Shown: positions 7,787 to 16,505 of the stretch, one piece after another
How positions within the stretch are numbered: the first letter of the stretch is position 1
Layout: each line of letters begins with the position of its first letter
Assembly (NCBI RefSeq): GCF_003112555.1
Contig: NZ_BEWB01000004.1
Coordinates: 186,001-250,000, forward strand
From: Streptomyces coelicoflavus
Lineage (GTDB): Bacteria; Actinomycetota; Actinomycetes; Streptomycetales; Streptomycetaceae
DNA length: 64,000 bases
Direction of reading: 5' to 3'
The notes under the pieces: model-generated
The model's input: only the letters and a program-made list of their open reading frames with translations
The model's database searches: none
What the model was told of the DNA's origin: nothing
Program-made: the position numbers and the translations under genes

Positions 7787-9370
7787 CTAGGCCGGTGCGT
7801 CGTCTCCGGCGTGGTGCGGCGTCGTCCTGCGCCGCACGACGAGGCCCGCCACCAGGGCGGCGAGCAGCAGGACGCCCGCCGAGCACCGGTAGGCGACGGA
7901 GAAGCCGTGCACCATGCCCGCGTCGAGGGCCGCGCCACCGGGGGCCGGATCGTGCGCGTGGACGTAACGGCCGGTGGCGCCGGTGGCGACGGTGTTGAGC
8001 AGTACGGTGCCCAGCGAAGCGCCCATCTGCTGGACGGTGCTGAGGACGGCCGAGGCCACCCCGGCGTCCCGCGCGGGCACGCCGGCGGTGGCCGTCGCGT
8101 AGACCGGCATGAAGGTCAGGCCCATGCCCAGACCGAGCAGCAGCAGGGCGGGCAGCACCTGCGGGACGTACCGCGCATGCACGGTCAGGTTGCTGAGCAG
8201 CAGCATGCCGGCGGCGGCCAGCACCATGCCGGACGACATCAGGGCGCGCGGCGCCGTGCGGGGCAGCAGGCGGGCCGCGATCTGGGTCGAGCCGATGACG
8301 ATACCGGCCGAGATCGGCACGAAGGCCAGGCCCGTCCGCACCGGCGGATAGCCGAGGACGGCCTGAAGGTAGTAGGTCAGGAAGAGGAAGACGCCGAACA
8401 TGCCTACGGTGGCCAAGCCCATCGTCGCGAGCGACCCGGCCCGCACACGGTCCTTGACGATGCGCAGCGGCAGCAGGGGATGCGCCGTACGGCTCTGCCA
8501 CCGCACGAAGGCGGCGAGCAGGACCACGCCGGCCACGAGCAGCGTGACCACGGACGGGCTGGACCAGCCGCGGGGTTCGGCCTCGCTGAAGCCGTACACG
8601 AGGGCGACGAGCCCGCCGCAGCCCAGCAGCGCGCCCGGCACGTCCAGGTGCCCGCCGCGGCGGCCGGAGCGGTCGCGCAGGAAGACCGGTGCGCCGAGCA
8701 GGGCGGCCAGCGCGATGGGCACGTTGACGTACAGGGACCAGCGCCAGGTCAGGTACTCGGTCAGCAGGCCGCCCACGACCAGTCCGACCGCGCTGCCGCC
8801 GCCGGCCAGCGCACCGTAGACCCCGAACGCCCTGGCCCGCTCCTTGGGGTCGGTGAACGTCGTCGTCAGCAGCGACAGGGCCGACGGCGCAAGGACCGCC
8901 GCGAACGCACCTTGCAGGGCCCGAGCCGCGAACAGCATCCCGGGACCGGCCGCCGCCCCGCCGAGCGCGGAGGCCGCGGCGAACCCGGCCAGGCCGATGA
9001 CGAAGGTGCGCCTGCGGCCCACCAGATCGGCGATCCGGCCGCCGAGCAGCAGCAGCCCGCCGAAGGCCAGCGTGTAGGCGGTGATCACCCACTGCCGGTC
9101 GGCGTCCGACATGCCGAGCGCGCTCTGTGCGGAGGGCAGCGCGATGTTCACGACGGTGCCGTCGAGGATCACCATCAGCTGGGCGAGGGCGATGACGGCC
9201 AGCGCCCACCAGCGCTTCGGATCCGGTGCGGGTGCGGGTGCGGGTGCGGGTGCGGGCGCGGGCGCGGATGCGGGTGCCCCGTGGTCCGGGGAACGGTCGG
9301 TGGACGTCGCATCGGTGGCCCTGGGTGCCACGGACGGGAGGGATTCCCCTCCGGGACGTTTCCTGCTCAT
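7787..9370 (-). CDS. MFS drug transporter, DHA2 (EmrB/QacA, 14-TM) family
   Basis: I chose the ATG at 9370 (527 residues), because the longer open frame to 9502 adds an unlikely Pro/Arg-rich stretch. An N-terminal Ala-Pro repeat (about residues 28-45) encoded by tandem GCGGGT units precedes 14 hydrophobic segments. The family signature VNIALPSAQ follows the first helix, and the loop 2-3 motif GGRIADLVGRRRTF is present. A conserved motif C segment (about 165-185, GSAVGLVVGGLL) typical of antiporters is visible. It should be a proton-driven exporter in the cytoplasmic membrane. It precedes the FBP-domain gene in one transcription unit and follows a small leader ORF by 348 nt. The substrate is unknown. 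Confidence 0.85.
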   Translation of the reverse strand: MSRKRPGGESLPSVAPRATDATSTDRSPDHGAPASAPAPAPAPAPAPAPDPKRWWALAVIALAQLMVILDGTVVNIALPSAQSALGMSDADRQWVITAYTLAFGGLLLLGGRIADLVGRRRTFVIGLAGFAAASALGGAAAGPGMLFAARALQGAFAAVLAPSALSLLTTTFTDPKERARAFGVYGALAGGGSAVGLVVGGLLTEYLTWRWSLYVNVPIALAALLGAPVFLRDRSGRRGGHLDVPGALLGCGGLVALVYGFSEAEPRGWSSPSVVTLLVAGVVLLAAFVRWQSRTAHPLLPLRIVKDRVRAGSLATMGLATVGMFGVFLFLTYYLQAVLGYPPVRTGLAFVPISAGIVIGSTQIAARLLPRTAPRALMSSGMVLAAAGMLLLSNLTVHARYVPQVLPALLLLGLGMGLTFMPVYATATAGVPARDAGVASAVLSTVQQMGASLGTVLLNTVATGATGRYVHAHDPAPGGAALDAGMVHGFSVAYRCSAGVLLLAALVAGLVVRRRTTPHHAGDDAPA

Positions 9371-10096
9371 GGAGATCACGCACGTTTCGTGTCGAAGTGC
9401 TGTCGGGACAGCCGGCCGGGGACGGTCGCGGTGGCGACGGGCCGGTGCACACAGCACGGGGACACGGCAGGGCGGTGGGGCAGCGGGAACCGCGGACAGC
9501 ACCCGGGGCCTGCCTCACCGGCCGTGTGTCGTCCACGCCGGAGCTCTTGACGGTCGTGCGGCGGGCAACGCCGGGATCACGGAATCAGCAAGAGAAGGGC
9601 CCGTCTTCGGGCACGCGCCCCCGCGGTCGGCGCGGCGACGAACCGCGCGGGCCAGGACGTCTCGTGACGTGGCGTCTCAGGAAGGCGCCGAGGACAGGAA
9701 ACGGGAAGGGGGGAGGAGTTACCGCGTGCCGCAGAGGAGGGAGGACACACGGCCGGAGACAACTATGGCCGCAACGCAGTCGGCACGGTCCATGTCTCTC
9801 GCCTCCTTCCGGGCAGGGCACGCGGTGCGTGTCGACGCCGAGCGCGCCGAGCGGGGCGGCAGCCAACCTGCCGCGCGGAATCCCGCACAGCGTATCCCAC
9901 CGGCCGAACCGCGCGACCGGATTTTCCGACCGGTCCCGGCACACCCCGACCCTGCGGAAAACCGCAGGGTCGGGCGGGGGGAAACCGTACGAGTCCGACG
10001 GCTATCCGCATACCGGCACTGAGCTGGGACTTCTAGCTTGATCAATGGATCGCGGCACCGGCTCGCGGCGTGCGCTTCGTACTTGGAGACCTCGAC
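9371..10096. other. 726-bp divergent intergenic region
   Basis: Apart from the small minus-strand leader ORF and two short hairpins near the MFS start, I see no gene here. The lengthy open frames crossing it are of the Arg/Pro-rich, GC-bias type and lack good ribosome-binding sites. The region must carry the promoters of the MFS unit (minus) and of the DedA gene (plus). Confidence 0.5.
9719..9793 (-). CDS. Small leader ORF upstream of the MFS/FBP unit
   Basis: A 24-codon ORF (MDRADCVAAIVVSGRVSSLL plus four residues) has a strong Shine-Dalgarno, GGAAGGAGG, with good spacing to the ATG. It contains codons rare in this genome (ATA, several GTT) in a short run, which is unusual for Streptomyces and typical of regulatory leader peptides. 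It is the only plausible gene in the 726-bp gap between the MFS start and the DedA gene and reads towards the MFS gene. Between it and the MFS start lie a CTGTC-GG-GACAG hairpin (9400-9411) and a CACG-TTT-CGTG repeat (9381-9391). A role in attenuation is inference, and it has no recognised homologue. Confidence 0.45.
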   Translation of the reverse strand: MDRADCVAAIVVSGRVSSLLCGTR

Positions 10097-10759
10097 ATGG
10101 ACCACATCACCCTGGCGCTGCCACAGGAACCCGCCGACGGCATCGCGGGATGGGCCGCCGACCTGGTGGACACCATGGGCGGACCGGGTGCGGGCCTGGC
10201 CATCGCCCTGGAGAACCTCTTCCCGCCGCTGCCGAGCGAGGTGATCCTGCCGTTGACCGGTTTCGCCGCCGGACAGGGCGTCATCAGTCTCTTCTCGGCC
10301 CTGTTCTGGACCACGCTCGGGTCCGTGCTGGGCGCCGCCGTCCTCTACTGGATCGGTGCGCTATTCGGCCGTGAGCGGATGTACGCGATCTGGTCCGCGC
10401 TGCCCCTGGTCAGGACCTCCGATCTGGAGCGGACGGAGGCGTGGTTCGCCAAGCACGGCACCAAGGCCGTCCTCCTCGGCCGCATGGTGCCGATCTTCCG
10501 CAGTCTGATCTCCGTGCCGGCCGGCCTCGAGCGCATGCCGCTGCCGACGTTCCTGACACTGACCGCTCTGGGCAGCCTGATCTGGAACACCGTGCTGGTC
10601 ATGTGCGGTTACTGGCTCGGCGACCAGTGGGAGACCGTCGGTGACTACGTCGGTGTGGTCAGCAAGGGCGTCCTGGTACTGGTGGTCGTCGCACTGGCCT
10701 TCGGCATCGCGGTCAGGCTCCGTTCCCGCGGCACCGCCCAGCACCGCCGTACGTCGTGA
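10097..10759 (+). CDS. DedA-family membrane protein (SNARE-associated domain)
   Basis: The 220-residue integral membrane protein starts at ATG 10097, preceded by GGAG 8 nt upstream; the earlier GTG at 10070 has no such site. The family core is present: the re-entrant PSEVILPLTGF segment near residues 45-57, a GRMVPIFRSLISVPAG motif (about 132-147) containing the conserved Arg, Pro and PAG residues, and terminal hydrophobic helices. DedA proteins are undecaprenyl-phosphate or lipid flippases/transporters that maintain envelope homeostasis. The neighbouring two-component pair may regulate it, although that pair has its own promoter. Confidence 0.88.
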   Translation: MDHITLALPQEPADGIAGWAADLVDTMGGPGAGLAIALENLFPPLPSEVILPLTGFAAGQGVISLFSALFWTTLGSVLGAAVLYWIGALFGRERMYAIWSALPLVRTSDLERTEAWFAKHGTKAVLLGRMVPIFRSLISVPAGLERMPLPTFLTLTALGSLIWNTVLVMCGYWLGDQWETVGDYVGVVSKGVLVLVVVALAFGIAVRLRSRGTAQHRRTS

Positions 10760-10790
10760 CCGGCCGCCTTCTCACACCGACCGAACGATC

Positions 10791-10819
10791 TTGCCCGGGG
10801 TGCGCGGCGCGACTACGCT
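10791..10819 (+). promoter_or_regulatory. Sigma-HrdB-like promoter for the two-component pair
   Basis: TTGCCC (10791-10796) and TACGCT (10814-10819) are 17 bp apart, a good vegetative promoter. The predicted start site near 10826 falls almost on an in-frame GTG at 10828, so a leaderless or very short leader mRNA is possible. Confidence 0.55.
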
Positions 10820-10848
10820 CGGCGACCGTGCAGGGGGAACCGGCGGAC

Positions 10849-12048
10849 ATGACCACCCAGCACTTCCCGACGGCCCCCGGAACCGTGCCGCCGGGCGGTG
10901 CGACCACGGCGGCCCCGTCGCCGGCGCCGCCCCTGCGGGCGGCCGGGGTCCTTCTCGGCTGCCTGACCGCGCTGTTGGGGCTGCTGTACTTCGTCGTCCC
11001 CGGCACCCTGCTCGGTCCGGCCCTGCTGTGGCCGCGCACCCGGCGGCGGGCGTTCGTCGTCCTCACCGCCGGGGCCCGACGGCTGACGGCCCTCGAGCGG
11101 CGTCGCCGTTCCGTCTTCTTCGGGGACCGCTTCCCCGCCCGGCCGGTGCCCGACCGGCGCGTCCTGCGCTACCTGGCCGCCCGCACGTACGCCGGCCTGA
11201 TCACCGGCGTCGTGGCCGGCCTGCTCGGGGTCGGCGCCCTCCTCGCGGGCCTTCTCGTCGCGTCCCTCGTCCGGGGCACCCTGGGCTGGTGGGAACTGGT
11301 CGGCCAGGTCCTGCTCGGCGGGGTGCTGCTCTTCCTGGACGTGCAGGGACTGTTCTCCCTGGCGGCCCTCGACGCGCGGCTGGCCCGGGAGTGCTTCGGT
11401 CCCTCGCGGCGCGAGCTGATGGAGCAGCGCATCGACGAACTGGCCACCAGCCGGGCGGCGGTGCTCCAGGCCGTCGACACCGAGCGCCGGCGCATCGAAC
11501 GGGACCTGCACGACGGGGTGCAGCAGCGTCTGGTGGCGCTGGCCATGCTCCTCGGACGGGCCCGTCGCGGCGGCCGTACGCCCGAACAGGCACGCAGTCT
11601 GGTGGAGCAGGCCCACAGGGAGTCGCAGGAGGTCCTGACGGAACTGCGGGAAGTGGCCTGGCGGGTGTATCCGACGGCGCTGGACAACCTGGGGCTCCAG
11701 GAGGCGCTGGCCGGGGTGTCGGAGCGGTGCGGCATTCCGCTGCGGACCGAGTTCGCGCTCGACGGACCCCTGCCCGCCTCCGTGGAGACCGCCGCGTACT
11801 TCGTCGTGTCGGAGTCGGTGACCAACGCCGCCAAGCACTCCGCCGCCACGGAGATCCGGGTGAGCGTCCGCACGTACGGGCCGGTCCTCGTCATCCGGGT
11901 CGAGGACAACGGCGTCGGCGGCGCGAGGCCGGAGGGCAGCGGGCTGACCGGGCTGCACAGCCGGGTCCGCGCCCTGGACGGCCGACTGCACGTCCACAGC
12001 CCCCTTGGGGGGCCCACCACGATCACCGCGGAGCTGCCGTGCGCGTAA
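10849..12048 (+). CDS. Sensor histidine kinase, NarL/DesK type (HisKA_3)
   Basis: From ATG 10849 (GGGGGA upstream) the protein has 399 residues; an in-frame GTG at 10828 would add seven. Two hydrophobic hairpins (about residues 25-65 and 105-175) form a membrane sensor domain without a large outside loop. The dimerisation/phosphoacceptor box is ERDLHDGVQQRLVALAM, with His at about residue 222. The ATPase domain has an N-box around SVTNAAKHS and G-boxes DNGVGG and GSGLTGLHSRV. It overlaps the response-regulator gene by 10 bp, so the two form a classic pair. The signal is unknown; a membrane-embedded sensor next to DedA suggests an envelope cue, which is inference. Confidence 0.9.
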   Translation: MTTQHFPTAPGTVPPGGATTAAPSPAPPLRAAGVLLGCLTALLGLLYFVVPGTLLGPALLWPRTRRRAFVVLTAGARRLTALERRRRSVFFGDRFPARPVPDRRVLRYLAARTYAGLITGVVAGLLGVGALLAGLLVASLVRGTLGWWELVGQVLLGGVLLFLDVQGLFSLAALDARLARECFGPSRRELMEQRIDELATSRAAVLQAVDTERRRIERDLHDGVQQRLVALAMLLGRARRGGRTPEQARSLVEQAHRESQEVLTELREVAWRVYPTALDNLGLQEALAGVSERCGIPLRTEFALDGPLPASVETAAYFVVSESVTNAAKHSAATEIRVSVRTYGPVLVIRVEDNGVGGARPEGSGLTGLHSRVRALDGRLHVHSPLGGPTTITAELPCA

Positions 12049-12683
12049 TGCTGGCCGAGGACTCGACCCTGCTGCGAGAGGGGCTGGTCCGGCTGCTCAC
12101 CGAGGAGGGCCACGAGGTCCCCGCCGCGGTGGGCGACGCCGTCGCCCTGCTGCGCGAGGTCGAGGCCCGGCCGCCGGACCTGGTCGTCGTGGACATCCGG
12201 ATGCCGCCTACCCACACGGACGAGGGCCTGCGGGCGGCGCTGGAGATCCGCGAGCGGTGGCCCGGCGTCGGAGTCCTGGTCCTGTCCCAGCACATGGAGC
12301 GCAACTACGCGGCGCAGCTGCTGACGTCGAACGCGGAGCGGGTCGGGTACCTGCTGAAGGACCGGGTCGCCCAGGTGGAGGAGTTCCTCGACGCGCTGGA
12401 ACGCATCCGGGCGGGCGGCGCCGCGATCGACCCGGAGGTCGTACGGCAGCTGGTGGTCCGCAGCACGCACACCGACCCGCTGGCCCGGCTGACCCCCCGC
12501 GAGCGCAGCGTCCTGGAGACCCTGGCGCAGGGGCACACCAACGCGGCCATCGCGGAGAAGCTGCACATCTCCCTGAGCGCGGTGGAGAAGAACCTCAACA
12601 TGATCTTCGACAAGCTCGAACTGGCGCACACCACCGGCTACAACCGCCGGATCCTGGCCGTACTCCGGTACCTGGAGTCCTGA
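12039..12683 (+). CDS. Response regulator, NarL/LuxR type
   Basis: The 214-residue protein starts at GTG 12039 inside the kinase gene; an ATG at 12048 is the alternative. The receiver domain has the acidic pair in LAEDS, the phospho-acceptor Asp in VVDIRMPP (about residue 52) and the lysine in LLKDRV. The C-terminal LuxR helix-turn-helix reads LTPRERSVLETLAQGHTNAA followed by IAEKLHISLSAVEKN. It should dimerise on phosphorylation by the adjacent kinase and bind DNA. Targets are not evident, but DedA immediately upstream is a candidate. Confidence 0.92.
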   Translation: MRVMLAEDSTLLREGLVRLLTEEGHEVPAAVGDAVALLREVEARPPDLVVVDIRMPPTHTDEGLRAALEIRERWPGVGVLVLSQHMERNYAAQLLTSNAERVGYLLKDRVAQVEEFLDALERIRAGGAAIDPEVVRQLVVRSTHTDPLARLTPRERSVLETLAQGHTNAAIAEKLHISLSAVEKNLNMIFDKLELAHTTGYNRRILAVLRYLES

Positions 12684-12722
12684 CGCATGGCATGCCGGGC
12701 TCCGGGGAGACGGGCCGGCACG

Positions 12723-13118
12723 TCATGCGACGGCGGTGCCCTCGAGCTCGACCGTCTGGCCGGGGATCGCCAGCCGCGTCACCCCGAGCATGGTGGTGGT
12801 CGGCGCGACACCGGCGGCGCCCAGGCGGCCCGCCAGCACACCGTAGTGCTGGAAGAGCAGATCGACGTCGGTCGTGTAGACGTTCAGCCGGACGAGGTTC
12901 GCGAGGGTCATGCCGGCCTCGGCGAGCACCGCCTCGACGTTGTCGACGGCCAGCGCCAACTGCGCCGCCATGTCACCGTCGTGCTCGGGCCTGCCGTCGT
13001 TGCTCATCGCCGTCTGGCCCGAGATGTACAGGGTGCGCGAGTGCCCGGAGACGACCTCGCCCTGGTTGAATCCCATCCCGACCGACCACGACACCGGGTT
13101 GACCGCGTTGCGTTGCAT
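12723..13118 (-). CDS. RidA/YjgF-family protein
   Basis: I chose ATG 13118 (131 residues), the usual family length of about 130; the open frame continues to 13226 without a recognisable domain. The RidA fold is recognisable from SVGMGFNQGEVVSGHSRTLY, the ISGQTAM strand, the MAAQLALAVDNVEAVLAEAGM helix split and the LVRLNVYTTD segment. RidA enzymes hydrolyse reactive enamine/imine intermediates from PLP enzymes, but the catalytic arginine near the C-terminus (usually in IEIEAVA-type contexts) is not evident, so this may be a non-canonical Rid subgroup. It is divergent from a WYL regulator gene with a 139-bp shared promoter region, suggesting the regulator controls it. Confidence 0.82.
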   Translation of the reverse strand: MQRNAVNPVSWSVGMGFNQGEVVSGHSRTLYISGQTAMSNDGRPEHDGDMAAQLALAVDNVEAVLAEAGMTLANLVRLNVYTTDVDLLFQHYGVLAGRLGAAGVAPTTTMLGVTRLAIPGQTVELEGTAVA

Positions 13119-13220
13119 CGCCGTATCCGCTCCGTTCGTTTCATGGCACCGCGCATGCCGCCCATCGCTCGGGCGACCGCCGTGCTCTGACGTCGTGCGA
13201 TGAACCCTGGCAGGAATACG

Positions 13221-13251
13221 TGACACCTTTGGTCATGTATTTCGCTACGGT
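13221..13251 (+). promoter_or_regulatory. Promoter of the WYL regulator, probably leaderless
   Basis: A TACGGT -10 element (13246-13251) ends 6 bp before the ATG at 13258, with TGACAC (13221-13226) as a possible -35 at 19-bp spacing. The start of transcription should coincide with the ATG, and no Shine-Dalgarno is present, as expected for a leaderless mRNA. Confidence 0.45.
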
Positions 13252-13257
13252 TCCCCC

Positions 13258-14232
13258 ATGCGCGCCGACCGGCTGGTTTCCCTGGTCCTGTTGCTGCGTC
13301 AGCGCGGCCGGACGACCGCGGAGACGCTCGCCCGTGAGCTGGAGGTGTCGACCCGGACGGTGCTGCGCGACATGGAGGCCCTCTCCGCGGCGGGCGTCCC
13401 GGTCTACGCGGAGCGCGGGCGGCACGGCGGGTTCGCGCTGCTGCCGGACTTCCGGACGGCGCTCACCGGCCTGAACCACGACGAGGCGCTCGCCCTCGTG
13501 GTCGCCGGATCACGGCGCGGCGCGCAGCTGTTCGGACTGGGATCGGCGCTCGCCTCAGCCGTGCTGAAAGTGGTCGACGCGCTGCCCGAGGGGCTGCGGG
13601 ACACCGCCGCCGGAGCGGCCCAGCGGCTGCTCATCGACCCGGAGACCGACCTCCTCTCGCGTCGCGTGGCCCCCGAGGAGGTCCCGGACTCCCTCGCCGC
13701 CGAGGTCCGGCGGGCGGTGTTCGCCGGGCACAGACTGCGCATCTACTACGAGGCGGTTGGCCGGCCCCCGACGTGGCGCACGGTGGACCCGATCGGCCTG
13801 GTCACCGTCAGGGACCAGGGCTACCTGCTGGCCAAGCGGGGCACCGAGGACCGCACCTACCGGTTGAGCCGGGTCCTCGCGGCCGAGGAACTCGACGAAC
13901 CAGCGCAGCGTTCGGACACGGTCGACCTGGACCGGGCCTGGCGCGAACGCAACGTGCGGTTCCGGACCGGCGGAGACACCACCGTCGTGGTGGTCCGCGT
14001 GGATCCCGCCCGCCGGGAGCCCCTGGTCGCCACCGCCCTGGAGGTCCGCTCCGAGGAGACCGACGAGGACGGCCGGCTCCGGCTGCACGTCGTCTTCCAG
14101 GACGCGCGGCACGCGGAGTGGGCGCTGTGGGAGCACGCCATGTACGCGGAGGTGGAGGCCCCGCAGTGGCTGCGCGCTGCCCTGCGCGACCGCGCGACGG
14201 TGATCGCGGCCCGCTATCGGCCACCGACCTGA
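13258..14232 (+). CDS. WYL-domain transcriptional regulator (YafY/PafC-like)
   Basis: The 324-residue protein has an N-terminal DeoR-type winged helix (MRADRLVSLVLLLRQRGRTT, then ETLARELEVSTRTVLRDME, residues 1-43) followed by a long WYL region. The WYL box is around residues 150-215 (RIYYEAVGRPPTWRTVDPIG through GYLLAKR), and a WCX-type C-terminal extension runs to the end. WYL domains sense nucleic acids or small ligands. It is divergently transcribed from the RidA-like gene, its likely target. The start choice is supported by the leaderless-type promoter. Confidence 0.88.
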   Translation: MRADRLVSLVLLLRQRGRTTAETLARELEVSTRTVLRDMEALSAAGVPVYAERGRHGGFALLPDFRTALTGLNHDEALALVVAGSRRGAQLFGLGSALASAVLKVVDALPEGLRDTAAGAAQRLLIDPETDLLSRRVAPEEVPDSLAAEVRRAVFAGHRLRIYYEAVGRPPTWRTVDPIGLVTVRDQGYLLAKRGTEDRTYRLSRVLAAEELDEPAQRSDTVDLDRAWRERNVRFRTGGDTTVVVVRVDPARREPLVATALEVRSEETDEDGRLRLHVVFQDARHAEWALWEHAMYAEVEAPQWLRAALRDRATVIAARYRPPT

Positions 14233-14291
14233 AGGTTCCCCCACCCCTGCGGGGTCGGACTGGAGTTCCTGCTCGGTGGCGCGCCCCCTGA

Positions 14292-16088
14292 CATCGCATC
14301 GACGGGCGCCATGTTGGTCACCGGCCCGGAGCCCCTCGTCGCCCACCGGCCGCGGCCGGCGGGCTGGCCGCCGAGACGGTCGAGACTCTGTACAACGACG
14401 CCGGGCTGCCCGTCCAGCAGTCGGGCATCAGCGGCTACCTGCTCGGCGTCGACTACTCCGCGCTCGGCCAGGTCCATCAGTACCGGCTCGGCACCTCGAC
14501 CGCCGCGAAACGCGTCTTCATCTCCCGCACCTACGAAGCGGGCACCGGGCGGCTGCTGACCCAGTCCACCGACGACCAGACCCGCGGGCCCGTCCAGGAT
14601 CTGGAATACCGCTACGACCAGAGCGGCAACGTCACGGCCATCCACGACCATGTCGACACCGGCACCGGCGCCGACCAGCAGTGCTTCGCCTACGACGGCC
14701 GGCGGCGCCTGACCCAGGCATGGACGCCCAAGACGGCCGACTGCTCCGAAAGTGGCCGCACCGCCGCCAAGCTCGGCGGCCCCGCCCCGTACTGGAGCAG
14801 CTACACCTACACCGCGTCGGACCAGCGCGCCACCGAGACCCACCACGGCGCATCCGACGTCACCACCACCTACTGCCACGACCCCGCCCGCAGCCACCGG
14901 CTGACAGCCACCACCACGTCGACGGCGCCCGGCGCCTGCGACAGCGCCGCCACCCAGTACACGTACGACGACACGGGCAACACCGAGACCCGCGTTCAGT
15001 CGGTGGGCTCCACCACCAAGCAGTCCCTGCTGTGGAACGAGGAGGGCCGCCTCAGTGAGCTGACCGAAGGCACCACTGCCACCGGTTACCTGTACGACGC
15101 CGACGGCACCCTCCTCATCCGCCGTGACAACGCAGCGAACGGCGAGACCGTCCTGTACCTCGGCGCTACCGAGGTCCACCTCAAGGCCGGCAAGAAGTGG
15201 GCCAACCGCTCCTACACGGTCGGGGGCGCCGCCATCGCCCTGCGCAGCAACGCCTCCGGCACCGAGAAACTGACGTTCCTCTCGGCCGACCACCACGGCA
15301 CCGGAACCCTCGCGATCAGCGGTGACAGCACCCAAGCGCTGAGCAGGCGCTACACCACCCCGTTCGGCGCCACCCGCGGCGGTGGAGTGGGCACTTGGCC
15401 CGACGACAAGGGCTTCCTGGGCAAGCCCGCCGACAGTGGCACCGGTCTCACCAGCGTCGGCGCCCGTGAGTACGACCCGTCGACCGGTCAGTTCCTCAGC
15501 GTCGACCCGATGCTGGCGCTCGACCAGCACCAGTCCCTCAACGGCTACGCGTACGCCAACAACAATCCCACCACGTTCAGCGACCCGAGCGGTCTCATCC
15601 TCGCCGACTGCTGGACCGGCGCGATCTCCTGCACCGGCGGCCGCCCCGACACGGCGGAACAGGCCAAGGCCAAGGGCTGGAAACCGAGAGGCTCCAGCAC
15701 CACCTCCGGCACCGCCTACGTGCAGAAGGACGGCAGATCCGGCAGTGCTCCGGCGAACGCACCCCGATACGGCCGTTACCTCGAACAGATTCTCTTCACC
15801 AACGCGGACATCGCCGCCAAGCTCCGCAAGGAGCGGGTGAACCAGATCCTCGACGGCAAGTGGGATCTCACCAACTACCTCGAAGAGGAGATCGAGGACA
15901 TCGACGAGAGCGTCTGCCGCCGCGGAGCCAGAGACGGCTGCGGCGTCTACAACCTCGCCAAGGACCTCATGGAAATGATGGGTCCGTCCCGCGAGGAGGC
16001 CGAGGAGATCATGGAGCGGATCGACGAGTCCTGGGAAGCGGAAGAACACCAAGAAGGGAGCGTCCGAATTCGGTTTCGCCGAGGATGA
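14292..16088 (+). pseudogene. Rhs/YD-repeat polymorphic toxin, 5'-truncated and frameshifted
   Basis: The frame opens at 14292 after a TGA and runs to 16088 without an acceptable start codon until a GTG at 15003, so it is the 3' remnant of a much larger Rhs protein. Repeated YD-type motifs appear (YRYDQSGNVTAI, QYTYDDTGNTETR, YLYDADGTLL) and the canonical Rhs core end is intact (SVGAREYDPSTGQF, then DPMLALDQHQSLNGYAYANN and DPSGL). After DPSGL comes a variable tip of about 165 residues. The last in-frame residues after DESW (EAEEHQ and on) lose family character exactly where the next frame continues as a nuclease-like domain. One extra G in the GGG run at 16033-16035 would explain this. It probably no longer makes a full toxin. 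Confidence 0.8.
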
Positions 16089-16425
16089 AGAATTCCAGAT
16101 CGCGCTCACCCTCGCCATTCACGGCCACAAGGTGATGTCCAGGAACGACGACCAGAGACCGCCGCACGCGGGTGACGCGTGGGTCGACGACATGCGGGCC
16201 GACTTCAAATCGCTGAAGAGCGACAAGATGGCCCGTATGCGGGACGCGCTGCGCTCTTCGGAGAAACAGCAGCAGACCGATCTGGTGGTCATCGACACAC
16301 GCAAGAGCGGCACGAGCGAGGACGACGCCCGTGAGGCGTTCCGGCAGTTCAACAAGCCGGGCCGGGTCATGCAGCGAGTGATCGTCTTCGGGCGGAACTA
16401 TATGCTGGACATGGAAGTCGGCTAG
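16033..16425 (+). pseudogene. CdiA-CT-like nuclease toxin tip in shifted frame
   Basis: From about 16033 the +1 frame reads KRKNTKKGASEFGFAEDEEF, then IALTLAIHGHKV, GDAWVDDMRADFKSLKS, and QTDLVVIDTRKSG, ending in IVFGRNYMLDMEVG at the TAG. This order (Glu-rich helix, short strands with Asp, FK, then VVID) resembles the restriction-endonuclease-like CdiA C-terminal tRNase family found at the tips of Rhs/CdiA proteins. It joins the preceding Rhs frame if one G of the run at 16033-16035 is removed, giving DESWKRKNTKK. As it stands the domain has no start of its own except an internal ATG at 16132. The nuclease call is family recognition; tRNA specificity is inference. Confidence 0.65.
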
Positions 16426-16505
16426 CACTCGACTCGTACATCGGATCGCGGGTGCCCGGCCTCGGACGGACCGGGCCCCCGCGCCTCAAGTGCAAGGACA
16501 TACGC

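Noticed and set aside
9371..10096. Search for tRNA or another structured RNA gene in the long gap
   Set aside because: No cloverleaf with a TTCGA-type T-loop and CCA-compatible stem was seen. Only short hairpins are present.
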